From Gemmobacter fulvus (GTDB lineage Bacteria > Pseudomonadota > Alphaproteobacteria > Rhodobacterales > Rhodobacteraceae): a DNA stretch of 64,000 nt. Under the pieces are notes generated by a model that did no database searches, was not told where the DNA came from, and saw nothing but the letters and a program-made list of their open reading frames with translations. This document shows, one piece after another, positions 35,696-44,520 of this stretch. Position 1 is the first letter of the stretch. Every line of letters begins with the position of its first letter. Position numbers and translations under genes: made by a program. The DNA lies in assembly GCF_018798885.1 (NCBI RefSeq), contig NZ_CP076361.1, forward strand, positions 1,054,001 to 1,118,000. Reading direction: 5' to 3'.

Positions 35696-36331
35696 ATGGT
35701 GAAAAGCTGGGCAATAGCACGGGCGGCGCTGGCTGTGGCGCTGGTCATCGGGGCCGGTGCGGCAATCGGGCAGACCGAACCGCCGGTGACCGATGCCGAA
35801 ACGGGCGGCATGAAAACGGATGGCACGCCGCCCCCCGCGGAGCCGATCATCCCGGCGGTGATCGACATGCCGCCGCCCGCGGATGCCGCCCCGCGCGATC
35901 CGGGCCGCGGTCAGGTGACCAATCTGCCGCTGCCGCGCTATGTCACGCTCAAGACCAACGAGGGCAATGCCCGCCGGGGGCCGGGGCTGACCCATCGCAT
36001 CGACTGGGTGTTCAAACGCGCCGGGATGCCGTTGAAAGTCACCGCAGAATACGAGAACTGGCGCCGGATCGAGGATCAGGAGGGTCTGGGCGGCTGGGTG
36101 CATTATTCGCTGCTCTCGGGCGTGCGCTCCGTGCTCATTCAGGCCGAACTGGCCGAATTCCGCGCCGCCCCCGACAGCGAGGCCGAAATCGTGCTGCGCG
36201 CCGAACGCGGTGTGCTGGCGCGGGTGATCGAATGTTCGCCCGACTGGTGCCGCCTGAATGTCGAGGGCGAAAAGGGCTGGGTGATCAAGGCCGCGCTCTG
36301 GGGTGTGGAGCCGGGGGAAATGATCGAGTAA
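35696..36331 (+). CDS. Exported bacterial SH3-domain protein
   Basis: 211 residues with a signal peptide (about 1-25, AIGQ), a Pro/Ala-rich linker with EPIIPAVIDMPPP, and two SH3-like repeats (about 82-135: TNEGNARRGPGLTHRIDWV; and 145-200: FRAAPDSEAEIVLRAERGV). This matches COG3807-type periplasmic SH3 proteins. Function unknown; they are thought to bind peptidoglycan or proteins. Divergent from the 2-hydroxyacid dehydrogenase. Confidence 0.87.
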   Translation: MVKSWAIARAALAVALVIGAGAAIGQTEPPVTDAETGGMKTDGTPPPAEPIIPAVIDMPPPADAAPRDPGRGQVTNLPLPRYVTLKTNEGNARRGPGLTHRIDWVFKRAGMPLKVTAEYENWRRIEDQEGLGGWVHYSLLSGVRSVLIQAELAEFRAAPDSEAEIVLRAERGVLARVIECSPDWCRLNVEGEKGWVIKAALWGVEPGEMIE

Positions 36332-36377
36332 GCCTGCCTCAGCGCCCGCGACTCGGCGCCGCAGAATGGAGACGGCC

Positions 36378-37271
36378 ATGGCGCTGACTGATCAAACCGG
36401 GCTGAAGCTCTCGGCGGGGCTTGCCTCGGTGGCCGTGGCAGGCGTGCTGGTGGCACTGAAACTCTGGGCGCTGGGGCAGACGCAGGCGCTGTCTATCGCG
36501 GCCTCGCTGACCGACAGCGCCATGGATCTGATGATGAGCCTGGGCGCGATGGGCGCGCTGATCTATGCCGCCAAACCCGCCGACGAGGATCACAATTTCG
36601 GCCATAGCTCGGTCGAGGATCTGGCGGCCCTGGCGCAGGCGCTGGTGGTCGGCATTTCCGGCGTGGTGATCGGCTGGGCGGCGGTGATGCGCCTGCTGAA
36701 CCCCGCCCCTGAGGCTTTGGCCGATGAAGCCAGCGGCATTGTCGTCATGGTCGTGTCGATGGTGCTGACTGTGGCGCTGGTGCTGTGGCAGGGCCGGGTG
36801 GCCCGGCGCACCGGCAGCCGCGTGGTGGCGGCGGACCGGCTGCATTATCTGGGCGATCTGGTGCCCGCAATGGGGGCGATTGTCTCGCTCTGGGCCTCCA
36901 GCCGCTATGGGATCGGCCAGATCGACAGCATCGTGGCGCTGGCGGCGGCGGCCATGTTGGGCTTCGGGGCCATCCGCATCGGCAAGGGGGCTTGGGATGC
37001 GCTGATGGACCGGCAGGCCGACCCCGAAGTGATTGCGGGCATCGAAACGCTCACCCGCAACTGGCCCGAGGTGCGTGGCTTTCACGATCTGAAAACCCGC
37101 ACGGCGGGCAGCCGGGTGTTCGTGCACCTGCATATCGAACTGGATGGCGATCTGTCGTTGCGCGCCGCGCATGACATCGGCGCGGGCCTGCGCCGCACCA
37201 TTCTGCTTGCCTATCCGCAGACCGATGTGATCATCCACAAGGATGTGGCGCAAACCCCGGAAAGGCCCTGA
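36378..37271 (+). CDS. Cation diffusion facilitator (FieF-like metal efflux)
   Basis: 297 residues from ATG 36378, selected because GGAG lies 6 bases upstream; ATG 36366 is in frame and possible. Six transmembrane helices; site-A ligands as in FieF are seen as DSAMD in helix 2 and HYLGD in helix 5, giving a D-D-H-D site for Zn/Fe/Cd. The cytoplasmic C-terminal domain contains RTAGSRVFVHLHIELDGDLS and DVIIHKD. Exports divalent metal by proton exchange. The 3-base gap to the flavin reductase indicates co-transcription. Confidence 0.92.
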   Translation: MALTDQTGLKLSAGLASVAVAGVLVALKLWALGQTQALSIAASLTDSAMDLMMSLGAMGALIYAAKPADEDHNFGHSSVEDLAALAQALVVGISGVVIGWAAVMRLLNPAPEALADEASGIVVMVVSMVLTVALVLWQGRVARRTGSRVVAADRLHYLGDLVPAMGAIVSLWASSRYGIGQIDSIVALAAAAMLGFGAIRIGKGAWDALMDRQADPEVIAGIETLTRNWPEVRGFHDLKTRTAGSRVFVHLHIELDGDLSLRAAHDIGAGLRRTILLAYPQTDVIIHKDVAQTPERP

Positions 37272-37274
37272 CCG

Positions 37275-37889
37275 ATGTTTTTCGACCTCGCCCAGATCGA
37301 CCCTGCAATTGGTTACAAGCTGCTGACGGCGACCATCGTGCCGCGCCCGATTGCCTGGGTCAGCACGCTGGATGCAGAGGGCAGGCTGAATGCCGCGCCG
37401 TTCAGCTTTTTCAATGCCCTGGGCGACGCGCCGCCGACCATCGCGCTTGGCATCACCGGGCTCGGTGCGAACGGCTTGAAGGATACGGCGCAGAATATCC
37501 TCGATACCGGCGAATTCGTCGTCAATCTGGTGCCTGCCGCGCTGGCCGAGCAGATGAACACCACCTCGATCAATGCGCCGCGCGGCGTGAACGAGCTGGA
37601 GCTGGCGGGGCTGACGACCGCCCCCGCCACCCATGTCAAACCGCCGCGCATCGCGCAAAGCCCTGTCAGCTTTGAATGTGTGACCCACACCGCCATCCTG
37701 ACCGGGCCGCATCAGCTTGCCGTCATCGGCCGGGTGCTGGCGGTGCATGTGGCGGATGCCTTTGTGCTGAATGCCGAGCGCGGGCATATTGATACGCCGG
37801 GGCTGAACCTGATCGGGCGCGGCTTTGGCGCCACCTATATCCGCACTGGCGACACGTTCGACATGGTGCGCCCGCGCTGGCAGGATTAA
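37275..37889 (+). CDS. Flavin reductase-like / FMN-binding split-barrel protein
   Basis: 204 residues. IVPRPIAWVSTLDAEGRLNAAPFSFFNALG is the family FMN-binding region, here split: the first part PRPIAWVSTLD and the second NAAPFSFFN. Members reduce flavin with NAD(P)H for partner monooxygenases or bind FMN without known activity. The stop overlaps the convergent GMC gene stop. Confidence 0.88.
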   Translation: MFFDLAQIDPAIGYKLLTATIVPRPIAWVSTLDAEGRLNAAPFSFFNALGDAPPTIALGITGLGANGLKDTAQNILDTGEFVVNLVPAALAEQMNTTSINAPRGVNELELAGLTTAPATHVKPPRIAQSPVSFECVTHTAILTGPHQLAVIGRVLAVHVADAFVLNAERGHIDTPGLNLIGRGFGATYIRTGDTFDMVRPRWQD

Positions 37890-39499
37890 GGCGCGGCCCC
37901 GAGGATCTTGTCTGCGCCCATCCAGCCCATCAGGATCGACGGGGCATTGGTGTTTCCGGCAATCAGATTGGGAAAGCTGGAGGCATCAATCACCCTGAGC
38001 CCGGTAACACCGCGCACCCGCAGCAGCGGATCCAGCACGGTTGTGGCCGCATCCTGCCCCATGCGGCAGGTGCAGGACGGGTGATAAACGGTGCCGCTGC
38101 GCTGGCGGAAATCGGCGATCAGATCGGCATCCTGCGTCACGCTCGGCCCCGGGCGCAATTCTTCGGCAATCACCCGCGCCATCGCGGGCTGTGCCGTGAT
38201 CCGGCGCAGGAACTTCACCGCCAGCAGCATTTCCTGCACATCATGGTCGGTGGAAAAGGCATTGGCGGTGATCACCGGATGCGCCAGCGGATCGGCCGAG
38301 CGCAGCCGGATATGCCCACGCGAGGTGGGCCGACAGTTGGACAGCCCGATCGACAGGCCCGGAAACGGGTCGGGCGTCAGGATCGGGCGCTCGCCCTCAC
38401 GCGGCAGCAGGGTTGAAAACGCCTGCATATACAATTGCATGTTCGGACGGGGCTGATCGGCTGAGGTGCGGAAGAAACCGCCCGCATGGTTGATGGATTT
38501 CGCCAGCGGCCCGCCGCCACCCAAGACATAGTGCATCCCGGCCCAGAGCTTGCCCCACCACGGGCGCAGCGCGTCGTTATAGGTGGGCACCCGCATCCGC
38601 CAGGTGTAGTTGATGCCCTGATGGTCGCTCAGATGAGCGCCGACATTTGGGTTATCATGCAGAACCGGGATGCCCAGCCCCTGCAACAGCGCCCCCGGCC
38701 CGATACCCGACAATTGCAGCAGTTGCGGCGAGTTGATGGCCCCGCCCGACAGTATCACCTCGCCGCGCGCGCGCAGCGTCCGGGTCTGACCGCCCTGCCG
38801 ATATTCCACCCCCACCGCGCGCCGCCCGTCAAACAGCACCCGCGTCACTTGCGCCTGTGTGATCACATGCAGGTTCGGGCGTTTCATCGCCGGGCGCAGA
38901 AACGCCCGGGCGGTGGAATTGCGCCGCGCACCCTTGATGGTCATCTGATAGACGCCCGCCCCCTCTTGCTGCGCACCGTTGAAATCAGCGGTTTCCGGCA
39001 ATCCGGCTTCGGCACAGGCGGCGATATAATTGTTGACCAGAGGATGCAGGCCCTTGCGATTGGCCGAAATGAACAAGGGGCCGCCCTGCCCCCGCCAGGC
39101 ATCCGCCCCGGCCTCGTTATCTTCCAGCGCGCGATAGGCAGGCAGCACATCCTGCCAGCCCCAGCCGGTTGCCGCCTGCCCCCATTCGGCGTAATCCTCG
39201 GCATGGCCCCGGATCCAGACCATTGCATTGATGGATGAGGAGCCGCCGAGGATCCTGCCGCGCGGCCAGTGGTCGCGCTGCCCGGCCAAACCGGGGTCAG
39301 GTTCGGTTTTATAAAGCCAGTTCACCGCCGGGTCATAGAACAACTTGCCGTAACCCAACGGAAGATTGACGTAAAAGCGCCGGTCGCTTCCGCCAGCCTC
39401 AATCAGTGTGACGCGGTATTTACCGGATTCCGACAAGCGGTTGGCCAGCACACAGCCCGCCGACCCTGCCCCCACGATGATGTAGTCGCTGTCGTCCAT
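37886..39499 (-). CDS. GMC oxidoreductase, choline-dehydrogenase-like
   Basis: 537 residues from ATG 39499 (DDSDYIIVGAGSAGCVLANR), after GAGGG. FAD motif GAGSAG, GMC signatures GGSSSINAMVWIRGH and SGGAINSPQLLQLSG, catalytic His in YHPSCTCRMG and the NTNAPSILMG C-terminus. Choline dehydrogenase (BetA) and other alcohol dehydrogenases share this pattern; the adjacent carnitine-to-betaine operon makes choline or a related quaternary alcohol plausible, but it is 119 bases from the OsmC gene and may be separate. Confidence 0.85.
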   Translation of the reverse strand: MDDSDYIIVGAGSAGCVLANRLSESGKYRVTLIEAGGSDRRFYVNLPLGYGKLFYDPAVNWLYKTEPDPGLAGQRDHWPRGRILGGSSSINAMVWIRGHAEDYAEWGQAATGWGWQDVLPAYRALEDNEAGADAWRGQGGPLFISANRKGLHPLVNNYIAACAEAGLPETADFNGAQQEGAGVYQMTIKGARRNSTARAFLRPAMKRPNLHVITQAQVTRVLFDGRRAVGVEYRQGGQTRTLRARGEVILSGGAINSPQLLQLSGIGPGALLQGLGIPVLHDNPNVGAHLSDHQGINYTWRMRVPTYNDALRPWWGKLWAGMHYVLGGGGPLAKSINHAGGFFRTSADQPRPNMQLYMQAFSTLLPREGERPILTPDPFPGLSIGLSNCRPTSRGHIRLRSADPLAHPVITANAFSTDHDVQEMLLAVKFLRRITAQPAMARVIAEELRPGPSVTQDADLIADFRQRSGTVYHPSCTCRMGQDAATTVLDPLLRVRGVTGLRVIDASSFPNLIAGNTNAPSILMGWMGADKILGAAP

Positions 39500-39618
39500 C
39501 GCCGCCCTCTGCCCTGCATCCGGCAAACTCTACCGGCAGCGCGGATGAAAGCCTCTGCCTTCCGCGACAGTCCGTGTCGGCTTTCGCTCAGCCCCGGACA
39601 ATCTCGGCTGCCACGATC

Positions 39619-40089
39619 TCAGGCCGCGATGATGAACCGCCCGGCATAGGACACCGGAAAATTCACCGATCTTGCGATGAAACAGACGCTGTGGATGCGG
39701 TGATGGATCGCCTCTGCCGCCACCAGATCGGTGCCCGCCGCAACCGTGATCACAGGCTGCAAGGTGGCAGACAGAAACCGCCCGGCACCGCCCGGCCCAA
39801 TCTCGCCCCGCCCCACCGGCACATCCTCATAACCGGTCACCACGACCCCGGCTTCCGAAGCGTAATGCAGATACCACAGCATGTGACAGGCCGACAAAGC
39901 CGACAGCAGCAGGTCTTCGGGGTTCATCTTGGCCGGATCGCCGCCCAGCAGCGGATCATTGGAACAGGGCACCACCGGCTTGCCCGGCACGGCAATATCC
40001 CATGTGCGGTCATAGGCCCGGTAATGCGCGGTGCCTTCGCCCCGATTGCCGGTCCAGATCACGCGGCTGCTGTAGTCATGCCCGGCCAT
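39619..40089 (-). CDS. OsmC/Ohr-family peroxide-stress protein
   Basis: 156 residues. Two redox cysteines are visible in the expected contexts, LSACHMLWYLHYA and HSVCFIARSVNFPV. Family members reduce organic peroxides with lipoyl or thiol donors. It is the gene after the enoyl-CoA hydratase (18-base gap) and probably shares its transcript, suggesting protection during acyl-CoA dehydrogenase activity. Confidence 0.9.
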   Translation of the reverse strand: MAGHDYSSRVIWTGNRGEGTAHYRAYDRTWDIAVPGKPVVPCSNDPLLGGDPAKMNPEDLLLSALSACHMLWYLHYASEAGVVVTGYEDVPVGRGEIGPGGAGRFLSATLQPVITVAAGTDLVAAEAIHHRIHSVCFIARSVNFPVSYAGRFIIAA

Positions 40090-40107
40090 ACCCCGTCTCC
40101 TTCTGTG

Positions 40108-40908
40108 TCAGCGGCCCTTCCAGACCGGATCGCGCTTTTCCGCAAAGGCGCGCGCGCCCTCCAGCTGATCCTCGGAGGAATACAGCCGGTCCACCGTGGC
40201 AAGCTGGCGTTTGGTGATCCGATTCAGCGCATCCTGAAACCGCAGCGCCTCGGCCTCGCGCACCACTTCCTTGATCGCGGCATAGACCAAAGGCGGCCCG
40301 CTTTCCAGCAGCCGCGCCAGATCCCAGGCTTTGGCCAGCAGATCTTCGGGCGCGCAGATTTCCTTCAGCAGCCCCCAGCGCAGCGCCTCTTCGGCATCGA
40401 ACCAGCGCCCGGTGAGCAAGAGGTCCATCGCCACATGATAGGGGATGCGCTTCGGCAGCTTGATCGAAGCCGCATCCGCCACCGTGCCCGACCGGATTTC
40501 CGGCAGCGCAAATGTGGCCGTCTGCGACGCAAGGATCAGATCGCAGGACAGCGCCAGTTCAAGCCCGCCGCCGCAGCAGATGCCGTTCACTGCCGCAATC
40601 ACCGGCTTGTTGAGGTTGGGCAGCTCCTGCAAGCCGCCAAAGCCGCCAACGCCGTAATCGCCATCCACCGCATCGCCATCCGCCGCCGCCTTCAGATCCC
40701 AGCCGGGGCAGAAGAACTTCTCGCCCTCGGCCCGCAGGATGCAGATGCGCAGGCTGTCATCATCGCGGAACGCCCGAAAGGTCAGCCCCATGATCCGGCT
40801 GGTGGCCAGATCAATCGCATTGGCCTTTGGCCTGTCCAGCGTCACTTCCAGAATGGACCCTTCGCGCCGGGTGCGGATCGGGCCTTCGGTCAGCATCTGC
40901 ATGGTCAT
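40108..40908 (-). CDS. Enoyl-CoA hydratase, CaiD/carnitinyl-CoA dehydratase-like
   Basis: 266-residue crotonase. Oxyanion-hole region NGICCGGGLELALSCDLILAS and the acidic residue in FALPEIRSGTVADAAS match carnitinyl-CoA dehydratase-type crotonases; the expected reaction is crotonobetainyl-CoA to L-carnitinyl-CoA. Start overlaps the CoA-ligase stop (ATGA) after a GAGGAGAG site. Assignment to carnitine metabolism relies on the operon, not on a diagnostic residue. Confidence 0.82.
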   Translation of the reverse strand: MTMQMLTEGPIRTRREGSILEVTLDRPKANAIDLATSRIMGLTFRAFRDDDSLRICILRAEGEKFFCPGWDLKAAADGDAVDGDYGVGGFGGLQELPNLNKPVIAAVNGICCGGGLELALSCDLILASQTATFALPEIRSGTVADAASIKLPKRIPYHVAMDLLLTGRWFDAEEALRWGLLKEICAPEDLLAKAWDLARLLESGPPLVYAAIKEVVREAEALRFQDALNRITKRQLATVDRLYSSEDQLEGARAFAEKRDPVWKGR

Positions 40909-42893
40909 ATCGCTCTCCTCACCAATGCGTCCACGGCCACTGCACCGCTTTCGCGCAGCAGGACCGGGTTGATTTCGATTTCCTCAAGACCGGGATCGGC
41001 GCTCATCAACGCGCCCAGCCGCAGCGCCATATCGGCCAGCGCCGTCACATCGGCACGGGGCCGCCCGCGATAGCCGTCCAGCAGCGGCCAGAGCTTCAAC
41101 CGCCGCAGCGCGCCCTGCACCTCTGCCTCTGTCACCGGCCAGATCAGCGTGACGGTATCGGCCAGAACCTCGGCCGTCACTCCACCCATGCCGAGGGTCA
41201 GGCTCAGCCCGTAGACCGGATCACGGCGCAGGCCCAGCAAAACCTCGGCCACCGCACCGCTGACCATCTCCTCCAGCAGATACCCCGATGCGCCGGGCAT
41301 TTCGGCCTGCCCGTCCAGCGAGGTAACGCCCAGCCGCACCGCGCCCGCCTCGGTCTTGTGGGCAAAGCCCAGACCTTTCAGCGCGAAGGGCGGCACAAGC
41401 TGCGCCGCATCCAGCCCCGACAGGGTGGGGGCCGAAACCCCGCGCGGCACCGCAACCCCGGAGGCTGCCAGCAGCGCCTTGGCCTCTACCTCGGACAGCA
41501 AAGCCGTCTCGCGCGCAGGGGTGGCCTGCACCGGACGCCAGCCCGCCTGCCCCGCCGCCGTCTGCGCCGCGCGCAGTGCCGCCAGCGCCGTTTCCAGCCC
41601 CATCAAAGGCGTGATGCCCTGCTGCATCAGGCTCTGGGCCAGCGGCTCGTCAAAATTCTCGGGCAGGGACGACACCGGGAAGGCCGGTTTGCACGTGGCT
41701 TTTGCCGCAGCCACAATCGCATCCAGTGCCGGCTGGAAGCTGGACGGATCGCAACGATCCGGGCGCGGCGGGTCGATGATGAACAGCCCCGCATCATAAT
41801 CCGCCAGCATGGTGCGGAACACATCGGTGGTGCGCGGCCCGTCGCCCCAAATGAAGGTGTGATAATCCAGCGGGTTGGAGATGGTGACGATCGGGCCCAG
41901 AATCTCGCCCAGGCTTGCCGCGACCGAAGGCGCCACTTCGGGAAAGTCGATGCCATGCGGGGCCGCCAGATCGGCCACCAGCCCCGCCTCGCCGCCCGAA
42001 CAGGACAGCGAACACAGCCTCGGCCCGATCTGCGGGCCATGGGTGTGGAAAATCTTCAGCACTTCCACCAGCTCGGCCAACGTATTGACCTCGGCCACCC
42101 CGGCCTGCCGCAGAAAGGCCGATGAGGCCGCCCCGCCCCCCGCCAGCGAGGCGGTATGTGAGGCCGCCGTGGCCTGTGACAGCGCTGTCTTGCCGGATTT
42201 GATGCAGACCACGCCTTTGCCCGCCGCCCGCGCCGCTTCGGCAAGCGCTGCAAAGCCCGGCGCATCGTCGATCCCCTCGACATACATGCCAATGGCCGTC
42301 ACCCGCGGATCCGCCAGCAGCGCCCCGGCAAGCTCGGCCAGACCAACCTGCGCCGCATTGCCCAGACAGGCGACATAGGCCACCGGCAAGGCCCGCGCCT
42401 GCATCGTCAGGTTCAGGATGATGTTGGAGCTTTGCGACAGCAGCGCCACGCCCCGCGCCACCCGCTGCCCGCCATGCTGATCGGGCCAGAGCAGCGCGCC
42501 GTCCAGATAATTGATCACGCCATAACAATTCGGCCCGAGGATCGGCATCTCCCCCGCTGCCGCCACCAGATCGGCCTGCAACCCTGCCTCGCCCGCCTCG
42601 GTCCAGCCCGACGCGAAACAGATGCCGCCACCCGCGCCCATCGCCGCCAGATCGCGCACCACATCGACAGTGGCATGACGGTTCACCCCGATGAAAGTGG
42701 CATCCGGCACGCCCGGCAGATCGGCCAGCGACGCATAGGCCCTGAGCCCGCCCACCTGATCGCGCTTCGGATGCACCGGCCAGATCGGCCCGTCAAAGCC
42801 CATCTTCTGGCATTGCAGGATCACGTTTTCGGCCCAGCCGGATCCCAGAACCGCAATCGACTGCGGCCGCAGCAGACGCCCCAGATCTTTCAT
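40905..42893 (-). CDS. NDP-forming acyl-CoA ligase (acetyl-CoA synthetase, ADP-forming family)
   Basis: 662 residues: CoA-binding Rossmann domain (1-130, RPQSIAVLGSG; ILGPNCYGVIN), succinyl-CoA-ligase-like flavodoxin domains (about 150-440, ALLSQSSNIILN) and an ATP-grasp domain (about 450-660, PPFALKGLGFAHKTEAGAV). These fused alpha/beta ligases activate acids with ATP to ADP + Pi. In this operon it may activate gamma-butyrobetaine, crotonobetaine or carnitine, where E. coli uses CaiC or the CoA-transferase CaiB. That role is inference. Confidence 0.85.
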   Translation of the reverse strand: MKDLGRLLRPQSIAVLGSGWAENVILQCQKMGFDGPIWPVHPKRDQVGGLRAYASLADLPGVPDATFIGVNRHATVDVVRDLAAMGAGGGICFASGWTEAGEAGLQADLVAAAGEMPILGPNCYGVINYLDGALLWPDQHGGQRVARGVALLSQSSNIILNLTMQARALPVAYVACLGNAAQVGLAELAGALLADPRVTAIGMYVEGIDDAPGFAALAEAARAAGKGVVCIKSGKTALSQATAASHTASLAGGGAASSAFLRQAGVAEVNTLAELVEVLKIFHTHGPQIGPRLCSLSCSGGEAGLVADLAAPHGIDFPEVAPSVAASLGEILGPIVTISNPLDYHTFIWGDGPRTTDVFRTMLADYDAGLFIIDPPRPDRCDPSSFQPALDAIVAAAKATCKPAFPVSSLPENFDEPLAQSLMQQGITPLMGLETALAALRAAQTAAGQAGWRPVQATPARETALLSEVEAKALLAASGVAVPRGVSAPTLSGLDAAQLVPPFALKGLGFAHKTEAGAVRLGVTSLDGQAEMPGASGYLLEEMVSGAVAEVLLGLRRDPVYGLSLTLGMGGVTAEVLADTVTLIWPVTEAEVQGALRRLKLWPLLDGYRGRPRADVTALADMALRLGALMSADPGLEEIEINPVLLRESGAVAVDALVRRAI

Positions 42894-43016
42894 GCCCGGC
42901 CTCCCGCGCAGATGCGGCAGGGCTGGGGGGGACGGTTCAGGGGCAACGGGGTCAGGAAGCTGTTGTGCATCATCGGCTTTCGCGCTGATAAAAATACTCT
43001 CCCGCCGAAAGGGGTT

Positions 43017-43316
43017 TCAGGCGGGATCGGTGCTGCGGTCGATATGGCCCAGGTCACGCTCGGGCCAGACGTGATCGCGCACCATCTGTTTAAGCTGTTT
43101 CACATCTGGAAAGCCGCCCTGCGCCTTGCGGTCCCAGATAAGCGCGCCATCCAGCGTGATCTGGAAAATGCCACCCGTGCCGGGGATCAGCGTCACCGAG
43201 GCCAGATCCTGACCAAAGGTCGACAACAGCTCCTGTGCCATCCAGGCGCTGCGCAACAACCAGTTGCATTGGGTGCAATAGGTCAGCGTGATCACGGGGC
43301 GGCGGGGGTCTGTCAT
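43017..43316 (-). CDS. SelT/SelW/SelH-family Rdx protein (Cys form)
   Basis: 99 residues. A thioredoxin-like fold with a CxxC motif (YCTQCNWLLRSAWMAQELL) as in selenoprotein W homologues, cysteine in place of Sec. GGIFQITLDGALIWDRKAQGGFPDVKQLK is the conserved C-terminal half (quoted in two parts: GGIFQITLDG, then IWDRKAQGGFPD). Redox function unknown. It lies inside the carnitine-type operon, 39 bases downstream of the acyl-CoA dehydrogenase stop. Confidence 0.87.
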   Translation of the reverse strand: MTDPRRPVITLTYCTQCNWLLRSAWMAQELLSTFGQDLASVTLIPGTGGIFQITLDGALIWDRKAQGGFPDVKQLKQMVRDHVWPERDLGHIDRSTDPA

Positions 43317-43355
43317 GGTCGGCTCCGGCTGTTCGGGGGGGATGCGGCTGCCGGA

Positions 43356-44519
43356 TCAGCCACCGACCGCGCGCAAAAGCTCGCGGCTGATGATATGGCG
43401 CTGGATCTCGGATGTCCCCTCCCAGATCCGCTCCACCCGCGCATCGCGCCAGATCCGTTCCAGCGGCAGATCGTCCATCAGGCCCATGCCGCCGTGAATC
43501 TGGATCGCCTCATCCGCGACCATGGCCAGCATTTCGCTGGCCTTCAGCTTGGCCATGCTCATGTCGGCCTCGGTCACGCTGCCCTGATCGAACTTCCAGG
43601 CGGCCTCCCATGTCAACAGTTCTGCCGCTTTCAGCTCCATCGCCATATCGGCCAGTTTGAAGCTGACGCCCTGAAACTTGCCGATCTGCTGGCCGAACTG
43701 CTTGCGCTCTGCCGCATAGCCGATGGCATGACCCAAGGCACGGTCGGCCCGGCCAAGGCAGGTTGCGGCCACCTGCAACCGGGTCGCCCCCAGCCAGGTA
43801 TTTGCCACCTCGAAGCCCTTGTGCGCCTCGCCCAGCATCTGGCTGGCGGGAATACGACATTCGTCAAACTCCAGCACCGCATTGGTATAGCCACGATGGC
43901 TGACATTGCGATAGCCGTCACGGACGCTGAAGCCCGGCGTGCCCTTGTCGACGAAAAACGCGGTGATCAGCTTTTTCTTGCCGCGCGGCGTGTCTTCCTC
44001 GCCGCTGGCCATGAAGACGATGGCGAAATCGGCAATATCGGCATGGCTGATGAAATGTTTGGTGCCATTCAGCACCCAATCGCCGCCCTCTTGCCGCGCG
44101 CTGGCCCGCATGCCGCGCAGGTCCGATCCGGCACCCGGTTCGGTCATCGCCAGACAATCCCATTTCTCGCCCCGGATGCAGGGAAACAGGTATTTCTCGC
44201 GCTGCTCTGCCGTGCCCGCCAGCAAGATATTCGAGGGCCGTGCCACGCAGGTCCAGTGCAGCGCATAATTCGCGCGGCCCAGCTCGCGCTCATACAGCAG
44301 CCAGGACAGGGTATCGAGCCCGGCCCCGCCCACCTCTTCGGGCATATTGGCCGCATAAAGCCCGGCCTCGATCGCCTTGGCCTGCACTTCGCGGATCAGG
44401 TCCATGCGCAGATGGCCGGTGCGCTCCACCTCGGCCTCATGCGGATAAAGCTCGTTCTCCACAAAAGACCGCGTGGTCTCCACGATCATCTTCTGTTCGT
44501 CGGTCAGCCCAAACTGCAT
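43356..44519 (-). CDS. Acyl-CoA dehydrogenase, CaiA/BcoA-like
   Basis: 387 residues from ATG 44519 (MQFGLTDEQKMIVETTRSF), following AAAGGAAA; 1 base after the carnitine dehydrogenase stop. Signatures TEPGAGSDLRGM and RFQG-like KQFGQQIGKFQGV, catalytic Glu expected in RIWEGTSEIQRHI or the IHGGMG region. In E. coli CaiA is crotonobetainyl-CoA reductase; in aerobic gamma-butyrobetaine users the related enzyme oxidises gamma-butyrobetainyl-CoA to crotonobetainyl-CoA. The latter fits this aerobic-looking operon. Confidence 0.85.
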   Translation of the reverse strand: MQFGLTDEQKMIVETTRSFVENELYPHEAEVERTGHLRMDLIREVQAKAIEAGLYAANMPEEVGGAGLDTLSWLLYERELGRANYALHWTCVARPSNILLAGTAEQREKYLFPCIRGEKWDCLAMTEPGAGSDLRGMRASARQEGGDWVLNGTKHFISHADIADFAIVFMASGEEDTPRGKKKLITAFFVDKGTPGFSVRDGYRNVSHRGYTNAVLEFDECRIPASQMLGEAHKGFEVANTWLGATRLQVAATCLGRADRALGHAIGYAAERKQFGQQIGKFQGVSFKLADMAMELKAAELLTWEAAWKFDQGSVTEADMSMAKLKASEMLAMVADEAIQIHGGMGLMDDLPLERIWRDARVERIWEGTSEIQRHIISRELLRAVGG

Positions 44520-44520
44520 C

